A stretch of 64,000 bases of DNA from 67-14 sp035502775 (GTDB taxonomy: Bacteria; Actinomycetota; Thermoleophilia; Solirubrobacterales; 70-9): the NCBI GenBank assembly GCA_035502775.1, contig DATJUB010000023.1:23087-87086 (forward strand). The letters run 5' to 3'. Below are positions 48,114-57,286 of the stretch, piece by piece; position 1 is the first letter of the stretch; every line of letters starts with the position of its first letter. Under the pieces are notes generated by a model. It was not told where the DNA came from. It saw only the letters and a list, made by a program, of their open reading frames with translations, and did not search any database. Made by a program: the position numbers and the translations under genes.

Positions 48114-49531
48114 CGCCCGGCACCGATCGAGTCGAGCGCCCAGCTCAGCGACCGACGGGTGTCCCGCGGCTCGATCACCTCGTCGACGAAACCGCTCGCG
48201 GCGGCGGCCTCCGCGGTCAGATGCTTCTCGGCGTACTCCCCGGCCAGGTCGCCGCGCCGTCCGTCACCCGCGGATTCCAGTTCACGGCGGTTGACGATGC
48301 CGACCGCCTGATCGGCGGCCATGATGCCGATCTGGGCCCTTGGCCAGGCGAAGACCATGTCAGCTCCGAGATCCCTCGAGTTCATGGTGATCGCCGCACC
48401 GCCGAAAGCCTTGCGCAGGACCACGGTGAGCTTCGGCACCCCGGCCGCGGCGAAAGCCCGCAGCAGCGACGCCCCGTGCCGGATCACCCCGGACCGCTCC
48501 TGCTTCATGCCGGGCATGAAGCCGGGCGTGTCGACCAGCACCACCAGGGGCAGCCCGAATCGGTCACAGTCGTTGATGAAGGTCGCCGATTTCTCGGCGG
48601 CCTCGGCGTCGATCACTCCGCCGAACCGGCGTGGCTGGTTGGCCACCATCGCCACCGCGCGGCCCTCGATCCTCGCGATCCCGGTGTACATGCCCGAACC
48701 CCAGCGGGCATAGGTCTCGATCACGCTGCCCCGGTCGGCGATCGCGGCGACCGTGTCGCGGATGTCATAGGTCCGGCGGGGATCCTCGGGAACGGTGCTT
48801 CCCGGATCCTCGATCTCCGGTGGAGCCGGGGCGGCATCGGCCGGCGGCCGTCCGATCCGGGAAGGAAGGAGGGCGAGCAGCTGACGCACCTTGCCGATCG
48901 CCTCGGTCTCATCCTCGGTCACCACCTGACAGACCCCGTTCGAACCCTGCACCGCCGGGCCGCCGAGATCCTCCATCGATACCCGTTCGCCGACCGCTTC
49001 CTCGACCACCCTCGGACCGGTGAGAAACAGCCGGGCATCTCGGGTCATCAGCACGAAATCGGTCAGCGCCGGGGAGTAGGCGCCGCCACCGGCCGAGACT
49101 CCGCTGATCACGCTGATCTGCGGCACCTTGCCCGAGAGACGGACGCTGGCCCTGAAGATGCGGCCGTACCCGCCGAGAGCGGCGTGCCCCTCCTGGAGCC
49201 GGGCACCACCCGACTCGACGAAGCCGATGACCGGCGCACCCGCATCGCCGGCCAGGTTCATCGTGCGCACGATCGTCTCGGCATGAACCTCTCCCAGCGA
49301 ACCACCGAGGAAACCGGGGTCCTGGCAGTAACAGAAGACGGGGCAGCCTCCGACCAGGCCGGCGCCGGCGATCACGCCGTCACCCGGCCGCGCCCGTTCG
49401 CCCAGTCCGCCGGAGAGAACGGCTGAGCGAATCGGCCGGAAGCTGCCTTCGTCGCAGAGGCTCTCCAACCGGTGCCGGGGAGATGGGCGACCGGTTGGAG
49501 CCTCGGCGGCTGTCGCGACGGCACTGCTCAT
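48110..49531 (-). CDS. Acyl/acetyl-CoA carboxylase carboxyltransferase subunit
   Basis: About 473 residues from ATG 49531. Crotonase-like carboxyltransferase with both halves fused: N-half (RARPGDGVIAGAGLVGGCPVFCYCQDPGFLGGSLGEVH, GFVESGGARLQEG, ISVISGVSAGGGAYSPALTDF) and C-half (RFGGVIDAEAAEKSATFINDCDRFGLPLVVLVDTPGFMPG, VVLRKAFGGAAITMNSR). It transfers carboxyl from biotin to an acyl-CoA. Location in the FAS operon suggests it makes malonyl-CoA; the biotin carboxylase subunit is not in this window. Confidence 0.9.
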   Translation of the reverse strand: MSSAVATAAEAPTGRPSPRHRLESLCDEGSFRPIRSAVLSGGLGERARPGDGVIAGAGLVGGCPVFCYCQDPGFLGGSLGEVHAETIVRTMNLAGDAGAPVIGFVESGGARLQEGHAALGGYGRIFRASVRLSGKVPQISVISGVSAGGGAYSPALTDFVLMTRDARLFLTGPRVVEEAVGERVSMEDLGGPAVQGSNGVCQVVTEDETEAIGKVRQLLALLPSRIGRPPADAAPAPPEIEDPGSTVPEDPRRTYDIRDTVAAIADRGSVIETYARWGSGMYTGIARIEGRAVAMVANQPRRFGGVIDAEAAEKSATFINDCDRFGLPLVVLVDTPGFMPGMKQERSGVIRHGASLLRAFAAAGVPKLTVVLRKAFGGAAITMNSRDLGADMVFAWPRAQIGIMAADQAVGIVNRRELESAGDGRRGDLAGEYAEKHLTAEAAAASGFVDEVIEPRDTRRSLSWALDSIGAGR

Positions 49532-50739
49532 GTCGCGGCAAGACAGAGAACGGCGTTGTGGCCGCCGAACCCGAAGGAGTTGGATATGGCGTAGCGGCGG
49601 CCATCGCCGGCCGGTTGCGGCAGCGTGAGATTGCGAGCGCGGCCCGGCACGTAGTCGAGATCCAGTCCCTCCTCGGCCTGTTCCCATCCGACCGTCGGCG
49701 GGGCGACCCCGCAGCGCAGCGCCGCGACCGTGGCCACCGCCTCGACCGCACCGGCGGCACCCATCAGGTGACCGATCGCCGACTTGGTCGAGCTGATCGG
49801 CAGATCTTTGGCGACCGGCCCGAGAGCCAGCTTCAGAGCATCGGTCTCAGAACGGTCGTTCAGCGGCGTCGAGGTTCCGTGGGCGTTCACGTAGTCGAGG
49901 TCCTCGGGTTTCAGACCCGCGTCGTCGAGCGCCATGCGGATCGCCCGGGCCGACTGCACCCCGGATGGATCGGGCGCGGTCAGGTGATGGGCGTCGCAGG
50001 TGGCGCCGTATCCGAGGATCTCGCCGACCGAACCGGCCCCGCGGGCCGCCGCGGATTCGGCGTTCTCGATCACCATCACCCCCGCGCCCTCGCCCATCAC
50101 GAAACCGTCGCGGCGGGCGTCGAACGGCCGGGAGATGCCACTCGGAGAGGTCGCGCCCATCGAAGCGAAGGCGGCCATCGCGATCCCGGTCATCGCCGAC
50201 TCGGAACCTCCCGTGACGACCGCGTCGACCTGTCCGGACTGGACGAGGCGGGTCGCCGCACCGATCGCGTGGGCTCCCGCGGCACAGGCCGACACGACAC
50301 CGTAGGTCTCACCCATCAGCCCGAAACGCATCGCCACCGCCGCGGTGGCCGCGTTGCTCATCATCAGCGGTACCGCCAGCGGCGAAACCGACTTGGCGCC
50401 CTTGTCCCGCAGCACCGCCCCCTGATCCTCGAGCGAGCCGATACCTCCGATGCCGGTGCCGATGATGCAGCCGATGCGTTCCGCCGGATACGGCAGCTCG
50501 CTCGCCCATCCCGCCTGTTCGAGCGCCTCGGTCGCGGAGACGACCGCGAGCTGAGTGAAGCGATCTGCGCGGCGGCTCTCCTTGCGACTGAGGAAATCGA
50601 GCGGGTCGAACTCACGGCAGGCCCCGACGCCGTCACTGATCCCGCACTGGCCATCCGCCCAGCGGTCGATCAGCGTGTCGGCCCCGACCCCGAGAGGGGT
50701 GACCGCGCCGGTCCCGGTGATCACGACCCGGCGGTTCAT
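49528..50739 (-). CDS. fabF: Beta-ketoacyl-ACP synthase II
   Basis: About 403 residues, the usual KAS II length. VVITGTGAVTPLGVGADTLI start, active-site Cys in VVSACAAGAHAIG, catalytic His in NAHGTSTPLNDRSE and GHLMGAAGAVEAVA, C-terminal NSFGFGGHNAVLCL. Condenses acyl-ACP with malonyl-ACP. Its start overlaps the acpP stop (ATGA) and its stop overlaps the carboxyltransferase start, consistent with one mRNA. Confidence 0.95.
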   Translation of the reverse strand: MNRRVVITGTGAVTPLGVGADTLIDRWADGQCGISDGVGACREFDPLDFLSRKESRRADRFTQLAVVSATEALEQAGWASELPYPAERIGCIIGTGIGGIGSLEDQGAVLRDKGAKSVSPLAVPLMMSNAATAAVAMRFGLMGETYGVVSACAAGAHAIGAATRLVQSGQVDAVVTGGSESAMTGIAMAAFASMGATSPSGISRPFDARRDGFVMGEGAGVMVIENAESAAARGAGSVGEILGYGATCDAHHLTAPDPSGVQSARAIRMALDDAGLKPEDLDYVNAHGTSTPLNDRSETDALKLALGPVAKDLPISSTKSAIGHLMGAAGAVEAVATVAALRCGVAPPTVGWEQAEEGLDLDYVPGRARNLTLPQPAGDGRRYAISNSFGFGGHNAVLCLAAT

Positions 50740-50984
50740 GCGGCTTTCCGGACCACCAGGTCGATCACGTCGCCGACCGTCTTCAGGCCCTGGACATCGT
50801 CCCCGACCAGCTCGATGCCGAACTCGTCCTCGACGATCTGCGCGATCTCGACCAGATCGAGCGAATCGACATCGAGCGCTTCAAAGGTGGCCTCGCGGGT
50901 GATCTCGGAGGGATCGGCTCCGACCTCGGCGAGGCCTTCGACGATCACCTTTTCGGCTGACTGCGGATCTGCTTTGACTGGCAT
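50736..50984 (-). CDS. acpP: Acyl carrier protein
   Basis: 82 residues. The phosphopantetheine Ser lies in DVDSLDLVEIAQIVEDEFGIEL near residue 41; a four-helix layout and acidic charge are as expected. AAAGGAGAAACGA before the ATG is a strong ribosome-binding site. Carries acyl chains for the Fab enzymes encoded on both sides. Confidence 0.95.
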   Translation of the reverse strand: MPVKADPQSAEKVIVEGLAEVGADPSEITREATFEALDVDSLDLVEIAQIVEDEFGIELVGDDVQGLKTVGDVIDLVVRKAA

Positions 50985-51006
50985 TCGTTTCTCCTTTTCG
51001 TTTGAT

Positions 51007-51735
51007 TCAGGCGCTGAGTCCGCCGTCGGCGGTCAGGGTGGTTCCGGTCACATATGAGGCGGCGTCGGATGCGAGAAAGCCGACACAGGCCGCGATCTCC
51101 TCGGCGGTTCCGGCCCGGCGGAGGGGGATCTCTCCGGCGAAGGCGTCCTCCGGAAGGTCCGCGGTCAGGCCGGTTTCGACGAATCCCGGTGCGACCGCGT
51201 TCACGGTCACGCCGCGCCGGGCGACCTCGACCGCGATCGTCCGGGTCATGCCGATCAGCCCGGCCTTGGAGGCGGCGTAGTTGGCCTGGCCCGCGTTCGC
51301 CCGCGGGCCGACGATCGAAGCGACGTTCACGATCCGGCCGAACCGCGCTCGCAGCATCGGTTTCAGGGTCCGTCGGGTGAGGCGGAACGCGGCGTTGAGA
51401 TTGGTCTCGATCACCCGGTCCCACTGGTCGTCATCGAGCTGTGGGGCGAGGCCGTCGGCCCGCCGGCCCGCGTTGTTGACCAGCACGAGCACCGGACCGA
51501 GCCGGTCCTCGACCCCGGCCACCAGACCGTCGATCGCCTCGGGATCGCTGATGTCCGCGTGAAAGGCGGCGGCCTCGCCACCCGACGCCTCGATGCGCGC
51601 GACCACGGCATCGGCTCCGTCGCGATCGGAGCGGTAGTGCACCGCGACCGGGCGGCCCTGGGCGCTGATCGTCTCGGCCACGGCCGCCCCGATACCGCCC
51701 GACGCACCGGTCACCAGCGCCACGCCCTCACTCAT
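51007..51735 (-). CDS. fabG: 3-oxoacyl-ACP reductase
   Basis: About 242 residues. SDR: VALVTGASGGIGAAVAETI cofactor site, NNAGRRADG, catalytic Ser region in VNVASIVGPRANAGQANYAASKAGLIGMTR (Tyr and Lys in YAASK), GFVETGLTADLPED and a C-terminal LTADGGLSA. Reduces 3-oxoacyl-ACP with NADPH. Its start overlaps the fabH stop by eight bases. Confidence 0.95.
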   Translation of the reverse strand: MSEGVALVTGASGGIGAAVAETISAQGRPVAVHYRSDRDGADAVVARIEASGGEAAAFHADISDPEAIDGLVAGVEDRLGPVLVLVNNAGRRADGLAPQLDDDQWDRVIETNLNAAFRLTRRTLKPMLRARFGRIVNVASIVGPRANAGQANYAASKAGLIGMTRTIAVEVARRGVTVNAVAPGFVETGLTADLPEDAFAGEIPLRRAGTAEEIAACVGFLASDAASYVTGTTLTADGGLSA

Positions 51736-52738
51736 GGAGATCCTCGCCCTCGCCCCACTCGATCACGGCGGCACCCCAGGTGAGCCCACCGCCGAAGGCA
51801 CCGAGCAGCACCTTGTCACCGGGTGAGAGGCGACCTTCGCTCCTCGCCTCGGCGAGCGCGATCGGGATCGATCCGGCGGAGGTGTTTCCGTACCTGGGGA
51901 CGCAGTCGACGACCCGCTCGGCCGGCAGCCCGAGCCGCTGGCCGACGGCGTCCAGGATCCGGCTGTTCGCCTGGTGGTAGACGAAAAGGTCGATCTGGCC
52001 GAGCCCGAGTCCGACACTGTCGGCGGCGGCGATCGTCACCTCGCCGAGACGCTCGACCGCCTGACGGAAGGTGTCATGACCCTTCATCTTGATGATCGCG
52101 TCCGCCCGGGTCGCCTCGACCAGATGGCCGCGATCGCCGTCGCTCGCCAGGAACACGGGGCCGATCCGGCTCCGGCCGGCGGTGGCACTCATCACCACCG
52201 CTCCGCCACCGTCGGCGAAGATGCCGGCGGTGCCGCGATCGTCCATGTCGATCACGCGATGCATCAGGTCCGCACCGACCACGAGGGCATGCTCCACGCG
52301 GCCGGTCTCGATCTGCGCGGCGGCCATCGAAATGCCGGAGAGGAAGCCGGAGCAGGCCGCGTTGAGGTCCATCGCCGCCGCGTTGCCGGTCTCCAGTCGC
52401 GCCGCGACCAGCGGGGCGGCGGCCGGACAGAGCATGTCGTGAGTCACGGTCGCCACCAGCACGAGGTCGATCCGCGCGGGATCGATCCCGGCCTCCTCGA
52501 TCGCTGCCGCTCCCGCCGCGACCGCGTAGTCGACCAGGCTCTCGGACGGAGAGGCCACCCGGCGCTCGATCACACCGGTCCGCTCCGTGATCCACTCGGG
52601 CCCGACGCCGAGCCGGTCGGCGATCGGCTGGTTGGTCTTGACCGTGGACGGCAGGGCGACGCCCAGGCCGGCGATCGCGGCCCCGGCCGGGACCGGCCCG
52701 GTCGCGGTCTCGCGGTTCTCGATCTCCGTCTCAAGCAC
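51728..52738 (-). CDS. fabH: Beta-ketoacyl-ACP synthase III
   Basis: About 336 residues from GTG 52738, with GAGGGG upstream; ATG 52777 inside fabD is less likely. AIAGLGVALPSTVKTNQPIADRLGVGPEWITERTGVIERR start, active-site Cys in MDLNAACSGFLSGI, catalytic His in DLFVYHQANSRILDAV and Asn in RYGNTSAGSIPIAL. Starts each fatty acid from an acyl-CoA primer; in actinobacteria often branched primers. Confidence 0.94.
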   Translation of the reverse strand: MLETEIENRETATGPVPAGAAIAGLGVALPSTVKTNQPIADRLGVGPEWITERTGVIERRVASPSESLVDYAVAAGAAAIEEAGIDPARIDLVLVATVTHDMLCPAAAPLVAARLETGNAAAMDLNAACSGFLSGISMAAAQIETGRVEHALVVGADLMHRVIDMDDRGTAGIFADGGGAVVMSATAGRSRIGPVFLASDGDRGHLVEATRADAIIKMKGHDTFRQAVERLGEVTIAAADSVGLGLGQIDLFVYHQANSRILDAVGQRLGLPAERVVDCVPRYGNTSAGSIPIALAEARSEGRLSPGDKVLLGAFGGGLTWGAAVIEWGEGEDLHE

Positions 52739-53591
52739 CGGGGTTCCCCTCGGCGACGAGCGGTCCGGCATCGGCACCGGCGATCGTGCGGCGGACCAGC
52801 CCGGTCAGCACCTCTCCCGGGCCCGACTCGAGGAACCGGCCGACGCCATGTTCCTTCAGCGAGATCATCGTCTCGCGCCAGCGGACCGGCCGGGTCAGCG
52901 CGAGCACCAGGCCGTTGCGGAGGTCGGCGACCGGCAGGGTCGTGATCGAGGAGAGCAGAGTGGTCCTCGGACTTTTCACCTCGACCGCGTCGAGCGCGGT
53001 TTGAAAACCGGGCACGGCAACGGCCATCGCGGGTGAATGGAAGGCTCCGGCCACGGGCAGCCGCACCGTCCGGATCCCCGCCTCCTTGAACTTACGGCGG
53101 GCCTCGGTGATCGCGTCGGCCGGGCCGGACAGCACAATCTGGTCGGGAGCGTTGTCGTTGGCCACGGTCAGGCCCAGCGAAGCGGCGAGACCGGCCGGGC
53201 CGTTGCCGTCGCCGAGCACCGCCAGCATCCCGCCGGGATCGGCCGCGGCCGCGTCCTGCATGACCCGCCCCCGGGTGATCGCCAGGCGCAGCCCGTCCTC
53301 GGCCGTGATCGCGCCGGACGCGGCCGCGGCGGCGAGCTCACCCAGCGAATGGCCGACCATGAACTCAGCGACCGGCGAACCGGCGGCCTTCCAGCCCGCG
53401 ACCGAGGCGCAGTAGAGCGCCGGCTGCTGGAAGGCGGTCCCTTCCTTGATCCGTTCGAAGGGATCACAGCCCATCTCGTCGATCGCGAGATCGAGCAGTT
53501 CCGGGCAATGGGCCGCGACCGTCTCGCGCATCTCGGCCCGCTGACTTCCCTGGCCGGGAAAGAGCATCGCTGTTGTGTTGTTCTCAGTCAC
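52731..53591 (-). CDS. fabD: Malonyl-CoA:ACP transacylase
   Basis: About 286 residues. TAMLFPGQGSQRAEM start, nucleophile Ser in EFMVGHSLGELAAAAAS, catalytic His in PVAGAFHSPAM and the C-terminal ESGPGEVLTGLVRR. Loads malonyl groups on ACP. First gene of the nine-gene fab operon; GTG start. A long hairpin 97 bases upstream separates it from the two-component genes. Confidence 0.94.
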   Translation of the reverse strand: MTENNTTAMLFPGQGSQRAEMRETVAAHCPELLDLAIDEMGCDPFERIKEGTAFQQPALYCASVAGWKAAGSPVAEFMVGHSLGELAAAAASGAITAEDGLRLAITRGRVMQDAAAADPGGMLAVLGDGNGPAGLAASLGLTVANDNAPDQIVLSGPADAITEARRKFKEAGIRTVRLPVAGAFHSPAMAVAVPGFQTALDAVEVKSPRTTLLSSITTLPVADLRNGLVLALTRPVRWRETMISLKEHGVGRFLESGPGEVLTGLVRRTIAGADAGPLVAEGNPGA

Positions 53592-53687
53592 TGACCGGAT
53601 AATTCACCGACCACCGCCCCCTGTAACCCGAATTCGGTCTCGTACCCCCCAACCGGGGGATCACCCCCAACCCATCGGGTGATCCAC

Positions 53688-53740
53688 AAGGTCTGGCAAC
53701 GTTCGGCCGCCTATTTGGCGGCCGAACGTTGCCAGACCTT
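53688..53740. terminator. Long perfect inverted repeat between the response-regulator and fab genes
   Basis: AAGGTCTGGCAACGTTCGGC (53688 on) continues to a 23-bp arm that pairs perfectly with 53718-53740 around TATTTG-type loop bases. No T tract beyond TT on the plus strand. On the minus strand it ends the response-regulator transcript 14 bases after its stop, so a terminator is likely. Confidence 0.75.
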
Positions 53741-53753
53741 CCTCGCCTTGGGT

Positions 53754-54362
53754 TCAGCCGAGCAGGCCGTGGGCCTGCGCGCTGCGAACCGCTTCGGCGC
53801 GATTCCGCACCCTGAGCTTGCGGTAGATCGCGCTGGTGTGCTCCTTGACCGTGTGCGGCGAGAGGAACAGCTGGCCGGCTATCTCCTTGTTGGTCGCGCC
53901 GGTCGCGACCAGCCCGAGGACCTCCATCTCCCGCTCGCTGAGGCCGATCGCGTCGGTCTGCCGGTCCTCGGAGAAAACCTCGCTGCCGAGGGCTACCATC
54001 CGCACCGCCTTGACCACGTCGGCGGCTCCCCAATCCTTCGAGACGAAGCCGGAGGCACCGGCCGCGCGGGCGACGCTGGGAGAGATCCGGCCCGCGCCCG
54101 AGATCAGCAGGACCCGGGTGGCCGGGGAAACGGATCGGATCTCGGAACAGACGTCGGCCCCGGACTCGGTGCCGAGCATGAGATCGACCAGCGCCACCTC
54201 CGGCCTCAGGTTGCGGGCGATCTCGATCGCCTGTTCGGAGCTGGTCGCGCCATCGCATCGCTCGACCCATACCTGACGCTCGAGCAGCAGGCGGAATCCC
54301 CAGTGGACGACCTCGTGATCGTCCACCACCAGCAGCGTGAAACCGGGCCCGTTCGCGCTCAT
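53754..54362 (-). CDS. NarL/LuxR-family response regulator
   Basis: About 202 residues from ATG 54362, overlapping the kinase stop (ATGA). Receiver domain: FTLLVVDDHEVVHWGFRLLL with acidic pocket, phosphorylated Asp in VALVDLMLG, Lys in GFVSKDWG. LuxR-type helix-turn-helix: LSEREMEVLGLVATGATNKEIAGQLFLSPHTVKEHTSAIYRKL. Regulated by the kinase encoded upstream. Targets unknown; neighbours are fab genes on one side and an arylsulfotransferase-like gene on the other. Confidence 0.93.
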   Translation of the reverse strand: MSANGPGFTLLVVDDHEVVHWGFRLLLERQVWVERCDGATSSEQAIEIARNLRPEVALVDLMLGTESGADVCSEIRSVSPATRVLLISGAGRISPSVARAAGASGFVSKDWGAADVVKAVRMVALGSEVFSEDRQTDAIGLSEREMEVLGLVATGATNKEIAGQLFLSPHTVKEHTSAIYRKLRVRNRAEAVRSAQAHGLLG

Positions 54363-55450
54363 CGCTTCACCGGAGCGACCAGCCGGAACCGCCAGCGTTC
54401 CCCTTCGACCGGCCCGAACTCGACCAGAGCGTCGTTCTGAAGGGCCTCGAGAGTGAGCAGGCGCAGGCCGAGCCCGCCGCCCCTGGAGGACCGGTCCACC
54501 CGGTCGTTCAGCACCTCGACCAGGAAGGCTCCCTCCTCGACCGCGACCCTGATCTCGATCGAGCCGCCATCCGAATGCCGCTGGGCGTTTCGCAGGGCTT
54601 CGGTCAGCGCCGACCGGGCCATCGGTTCGAGGTGGGCCGGGGTCTCGACCCCCCGCTGCCAGCTCAGCTCGATCGCGTCGGACTCGCTGAACCACTCGAC
54701 CAACTCGCGAAAGGATCGCGAACTGTCCCCTTCGGCGGGAGTCATCGGCCGGGCCAGCGCGGTTCTCAGCTCACCCAGCACCACCGTGATCTCGTCACTG
54801 CAGCGCTTCTGTTCCTCCAGCGAAAGCTCACCGTCGGAGCCGAGGGCCAGGGAGAGGCCGAACAGGCGCTGGACCACCTGGTCGTGGATCTCTCGGATCA
54901 TGCCGATCCTCGAGTCCAGGCTCTGGGTGCGTTCCCGGCTGGCGGTCGAACGTTCGACCGTGGCCGCCATCGCGGCGAGGCGGCCCAGGGTGTGGAGGCG
55001 CCGGTGGTCCTCCTCGGAGAGCGAGTACTCGTCCCCGCCCTGGTCGGCGACGATCACCCCGAACCAGTTCCCGCCCGCCGCGATCGGCGCGCAGGTGATC
55101 GTCGTGATGCCCGCCATGCCCGCATATCTCGCCGGCAGCTCGAACTCCAGGTTCTGCGATATCTCGATCACCCGGTCCTCGGCCAGCACCCGCTGGGCCA
55201 GCGGCATCTCGTCGAGCGTGGCCGCGACCGAAGCGATCACCGCCTCCTCGACCCCGTGGAATCCGGCCGGCCGTGAGACTCCGAGAACCGGGTCGTGAAG
55301 GAACATGACCACCCGGGTCAAGCTGGTGAGGCGGCTGACCGCCTCGCAGATCCGGTCGGACAGGCGAAAGGCGCCTTCCGGTTCTTCGATTCCCGCAATC
55401 AGGCCGACCAGAACGTCGATCTCTCCTGCGTGGCCTTCTGTGATTGACAT
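54359..55450 (-). CDS. GAF-domain sensor histidine kinase (HisKA_3 type)
   Basis: About 363 residues. An N-terminal GAF domain (residues 20-165: LTSLTRVVMFLHDPVLGVSRPAGFHG, ITTITCAPIAAGGNWFGVIVAD) precedes a HisKA_3 box with the phosphoacceptor His (GMIREIHDQVVQRLFGLSLAL) and an ATPase with N-box (SALTEALRNAQRHSDGG) and G-box (RGGGLGLRLLTLEAL). No membrane segment, so a cytoplasmic signal, possibly a small ligand or redox, is sensed. Partner of the NarL-type regulator. Confidence 0.92.
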   Translation of the reverse strand: MSITEGHAGEIDVLVGLIAGIEEPEGAFRLSDRICEAVSRLTSLTRVVMFLHDPVLGVSRPAGFHGVEEAVIASVAATLDEMPLAQRVLAEDRVIEISQNLEFELPARYAGMAGITTITCAPIAAGGNWFGVIVADQGGDEYSLSEEDHRRLHTLGRLAAMAATVERSTASRERTQSLDSRIGMIREIHDQVVQRLFGLSLALGSDGELSLEEQKRCSDEITVVLGELRTALARPMTPAEGDSSRSFRELVEWFSESDAIELSWQRGVETPAHLEPMARSALTEALRNAQRHSDGGSIEIRVAVEEGAFLVEVLNDRVDRSSRGGGLGLRLLTLEALQNDALVEFGPVEGERWRFRLVAPVKR

Positions 55451-55531
55451 CGCGATAGGAGACGCTACCCCACCCGGTGCCCCACGGTTACGGCTATGGC
55501 ACCCCCCGATCAGGGGGTATTCGGTGAACTC

Positions 55532-57175
55532 CTATTTCTTGTATTCGACGATCGGGTTGACCGGGACGTTGGACATCGGCGGCTCGATCTCCATCTTCTC
55601 CAGTGCCCGGTTCAGGTCCCGCTCTGTGACCTCCGGGGGAACCGGCACCGCCCGGTAGACCGGTATCGGCAGGCCGAGGCGGAACGCGAGCTCGTTCTCC
55701 GAGTTGAAACCGTCGACGAACGGGTTGTTGCCCCAGGCGACGATCCAGCCGGTGCCGAACGGGCGTACGCCGCCGCAGCAATGGCTGTCCTTGATCTTCT
55801 TCGGATCGAGCTGCTGGCCGACGTACGTGGCGGTCCGGTTCTTCAGATCGATCCGGTACTCGACGGCCCGCGGCGGACGATCGAGATGGGTGCTGTTGTC
55901 GTGGACCGACAGCAGGTTGCCGTCGCTGATCCGTGCGTCGTGGTTGCCGCCGATCGGGTATTCCGCCCGGGGATCGTCACCCTCGATCTTCAGCGAGTAC
56001 TTGTCCGGCTCACCGCCGAACGTCCACAGGATCTTGCCGGTCTTCCGCGAGATGCCGAACACCTTGTCGGTGTGACGGGTCGAGATCACCAGCTGATCCT
56101 TGCCGAACGGCTCGATCGAGTTCAGGTGGAACATGTCGTAGCGCTCGTTGCCGTCGATATCGGTGTGCGGGTTCTTCAGGACCTTCTTCCACCAGCGCTT
56201 GGCGGTGAAATCGAGCGGCACGTGATCGAGTGAGTTCCAGCTCCAGACGACCTTGCCGGAAGGGGTGATCTCCTGGATCTCGCCGGTGAGGACCCCGGCG
56301 TCGGCCGGGCCGCCGACCGAGGTCAGATCGACCCCGAGCACCGGCTTGTAGCTCATGATCAGCGCGTTGCCGTTCGGCAGCAGCGTGTACTCGTGGCCGT
56401 CGGTCGGGGCGTTCTTGGTCCTCACGACCCTCAGCAGCTTGCCGTCGAGGCTGCGGATCTCGTTGCCGGTCCGTGAATCCTTGCCGAAACCGTCGCCGAA
56501 ACCGCGCGGGACCTGGAAGGTGCCGTCACGCAGGATCTGGCCGCCGAGCGTGTTGGTCGGCGTGCTGAACCACCAGCGCGGAGTGCCGTCCTGATCGAAC
56601 ACGACCGCCCAGCTGCGCATGGCGTCCTTCGGTTCGGGACGGAACGAGACGAAGAACATGCCCTTGGGCGGATCCTTGAAGCGGGTGTAGTTCCACTGGG
56701 GAAAATCATCCGGGAGGCATCGCACCTGGTAGGTCTGGGTCTGGCCGCCCGAGGAGATCAGGATGTTGAAATCCTGGCTGGGCAGGGGACGGGCCTCAGC
56801 CTTGTAGCGGCCGCTCTTCGCGGGATAGGGGCCGACCTTCACGGTCGATCCGGGCTTGGCGTTCACCTGAACCTCGATCTTGCCGGGAACGCAGCGGGTC
56901 ACGTAGTAGTGGCGATCAGGGTTGAAGGCCGGGTACATCGACTTGGTGTTGAACTGGGCGTCGTAGGCGGCACCGGGTGCCCCGGTGTTCTTGATCCCGC
57001 CGGTCGAAGCCTGCTGCTGCGGCTTGGGATCGTCCTTCTTGTTGGTGAGGTAGGTGCGGTACGCGAGCGCGCCGGCACCGGCCGCGACGACCAGAGCCGC
57101 GATCACGGCCACGATCAGCAGCGGGGAGATATTCAGCTTCTTTTTGGAGCCATTCGGGCTCGGGTCTGCGCTCAT
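55532..57175 (-). CDS. Membrane-anchored arylsulfotransferase-like protein
   Basis: About 547 residues from ATG 57175 (AAGGA upstream). One N-terminal membrane segment (LLIVAVIAALVVAAGAGALAY) and a Gln/Lys-rich linker; the rest is outside. The body matches Arylsulfotrans (ASST) beta-propeller proteins: SWAVVFDQDGTPRWWF, DGHEYTLLPNGNALIMSY, WSWNSLDHVPLDF, DMFHLNSIEPFGKDQLVISTRHTDKVFGI, GGNHDARISDGNLLSVHDN. His residues in GHEY, FHLNS, RHTD and NHDAR fit the known ASST active site. True ASST moves sulfate between phenols; a sulfate donor here is unknown. Confidence 0.87.
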   Translation of the reverse strand: MSADPSPNGSKKKLNISPLLIVAVIAALVVAAGAGALAYRTYLTNKKDDPKPQQQASTGGIKNTGAPGAAYDAQFNTKSMYPAFNPDRHYYVTRCVPGKIEVQVNAKPGSTVKVGPYPAKSGRYKAEARPLPSQDFNILISSGGQTQTYQVRCLPDDFPQWNYTRFKDPPKGMFFVSFRPEPKDAMRSWAVVFDQDGTPRWWFSTPTNTLGGQILRDGTFQVPRGFGDGFGKDSRTGNEIRSLDGKLLRVVRTKNAPTDGHEYTLLPNGNALIMSYKPVLGVDLTSVGGPADAGVLTGEIQEITPSGKVVWSWNSLDHVPLDFTAKRWWKKVLKNPHTDIDGNERYDMFHLNSIEPFGKDQLVISTRHTDKVFGISRKTGKILWTFGGEPDKYSLKIEGDDPRAEYPIGGNHDARISDGNLLSVHDNSTHLDRPPRAVEYRIDLKNRTATYVGQQLDPKKIKDSHCCGGVRPFGTGWIVAWGNNPFVDGFNSENELAFRLGLPIPVYRAVPVPPEVTERDLNRALEKMEIEPPMSNVPVNPIVEYKK

Positions 57176-57286
57176 CGCCTCAGTCCTTCGTTCGGCAGCC
57201 GAAATTCCGGCGTTTACGTTTCCGTGGCGGCCCCCTCCTGACCGGCCGGGAATCAGTTGACCGGGAAGGCTATATGGTGGGCGCTC

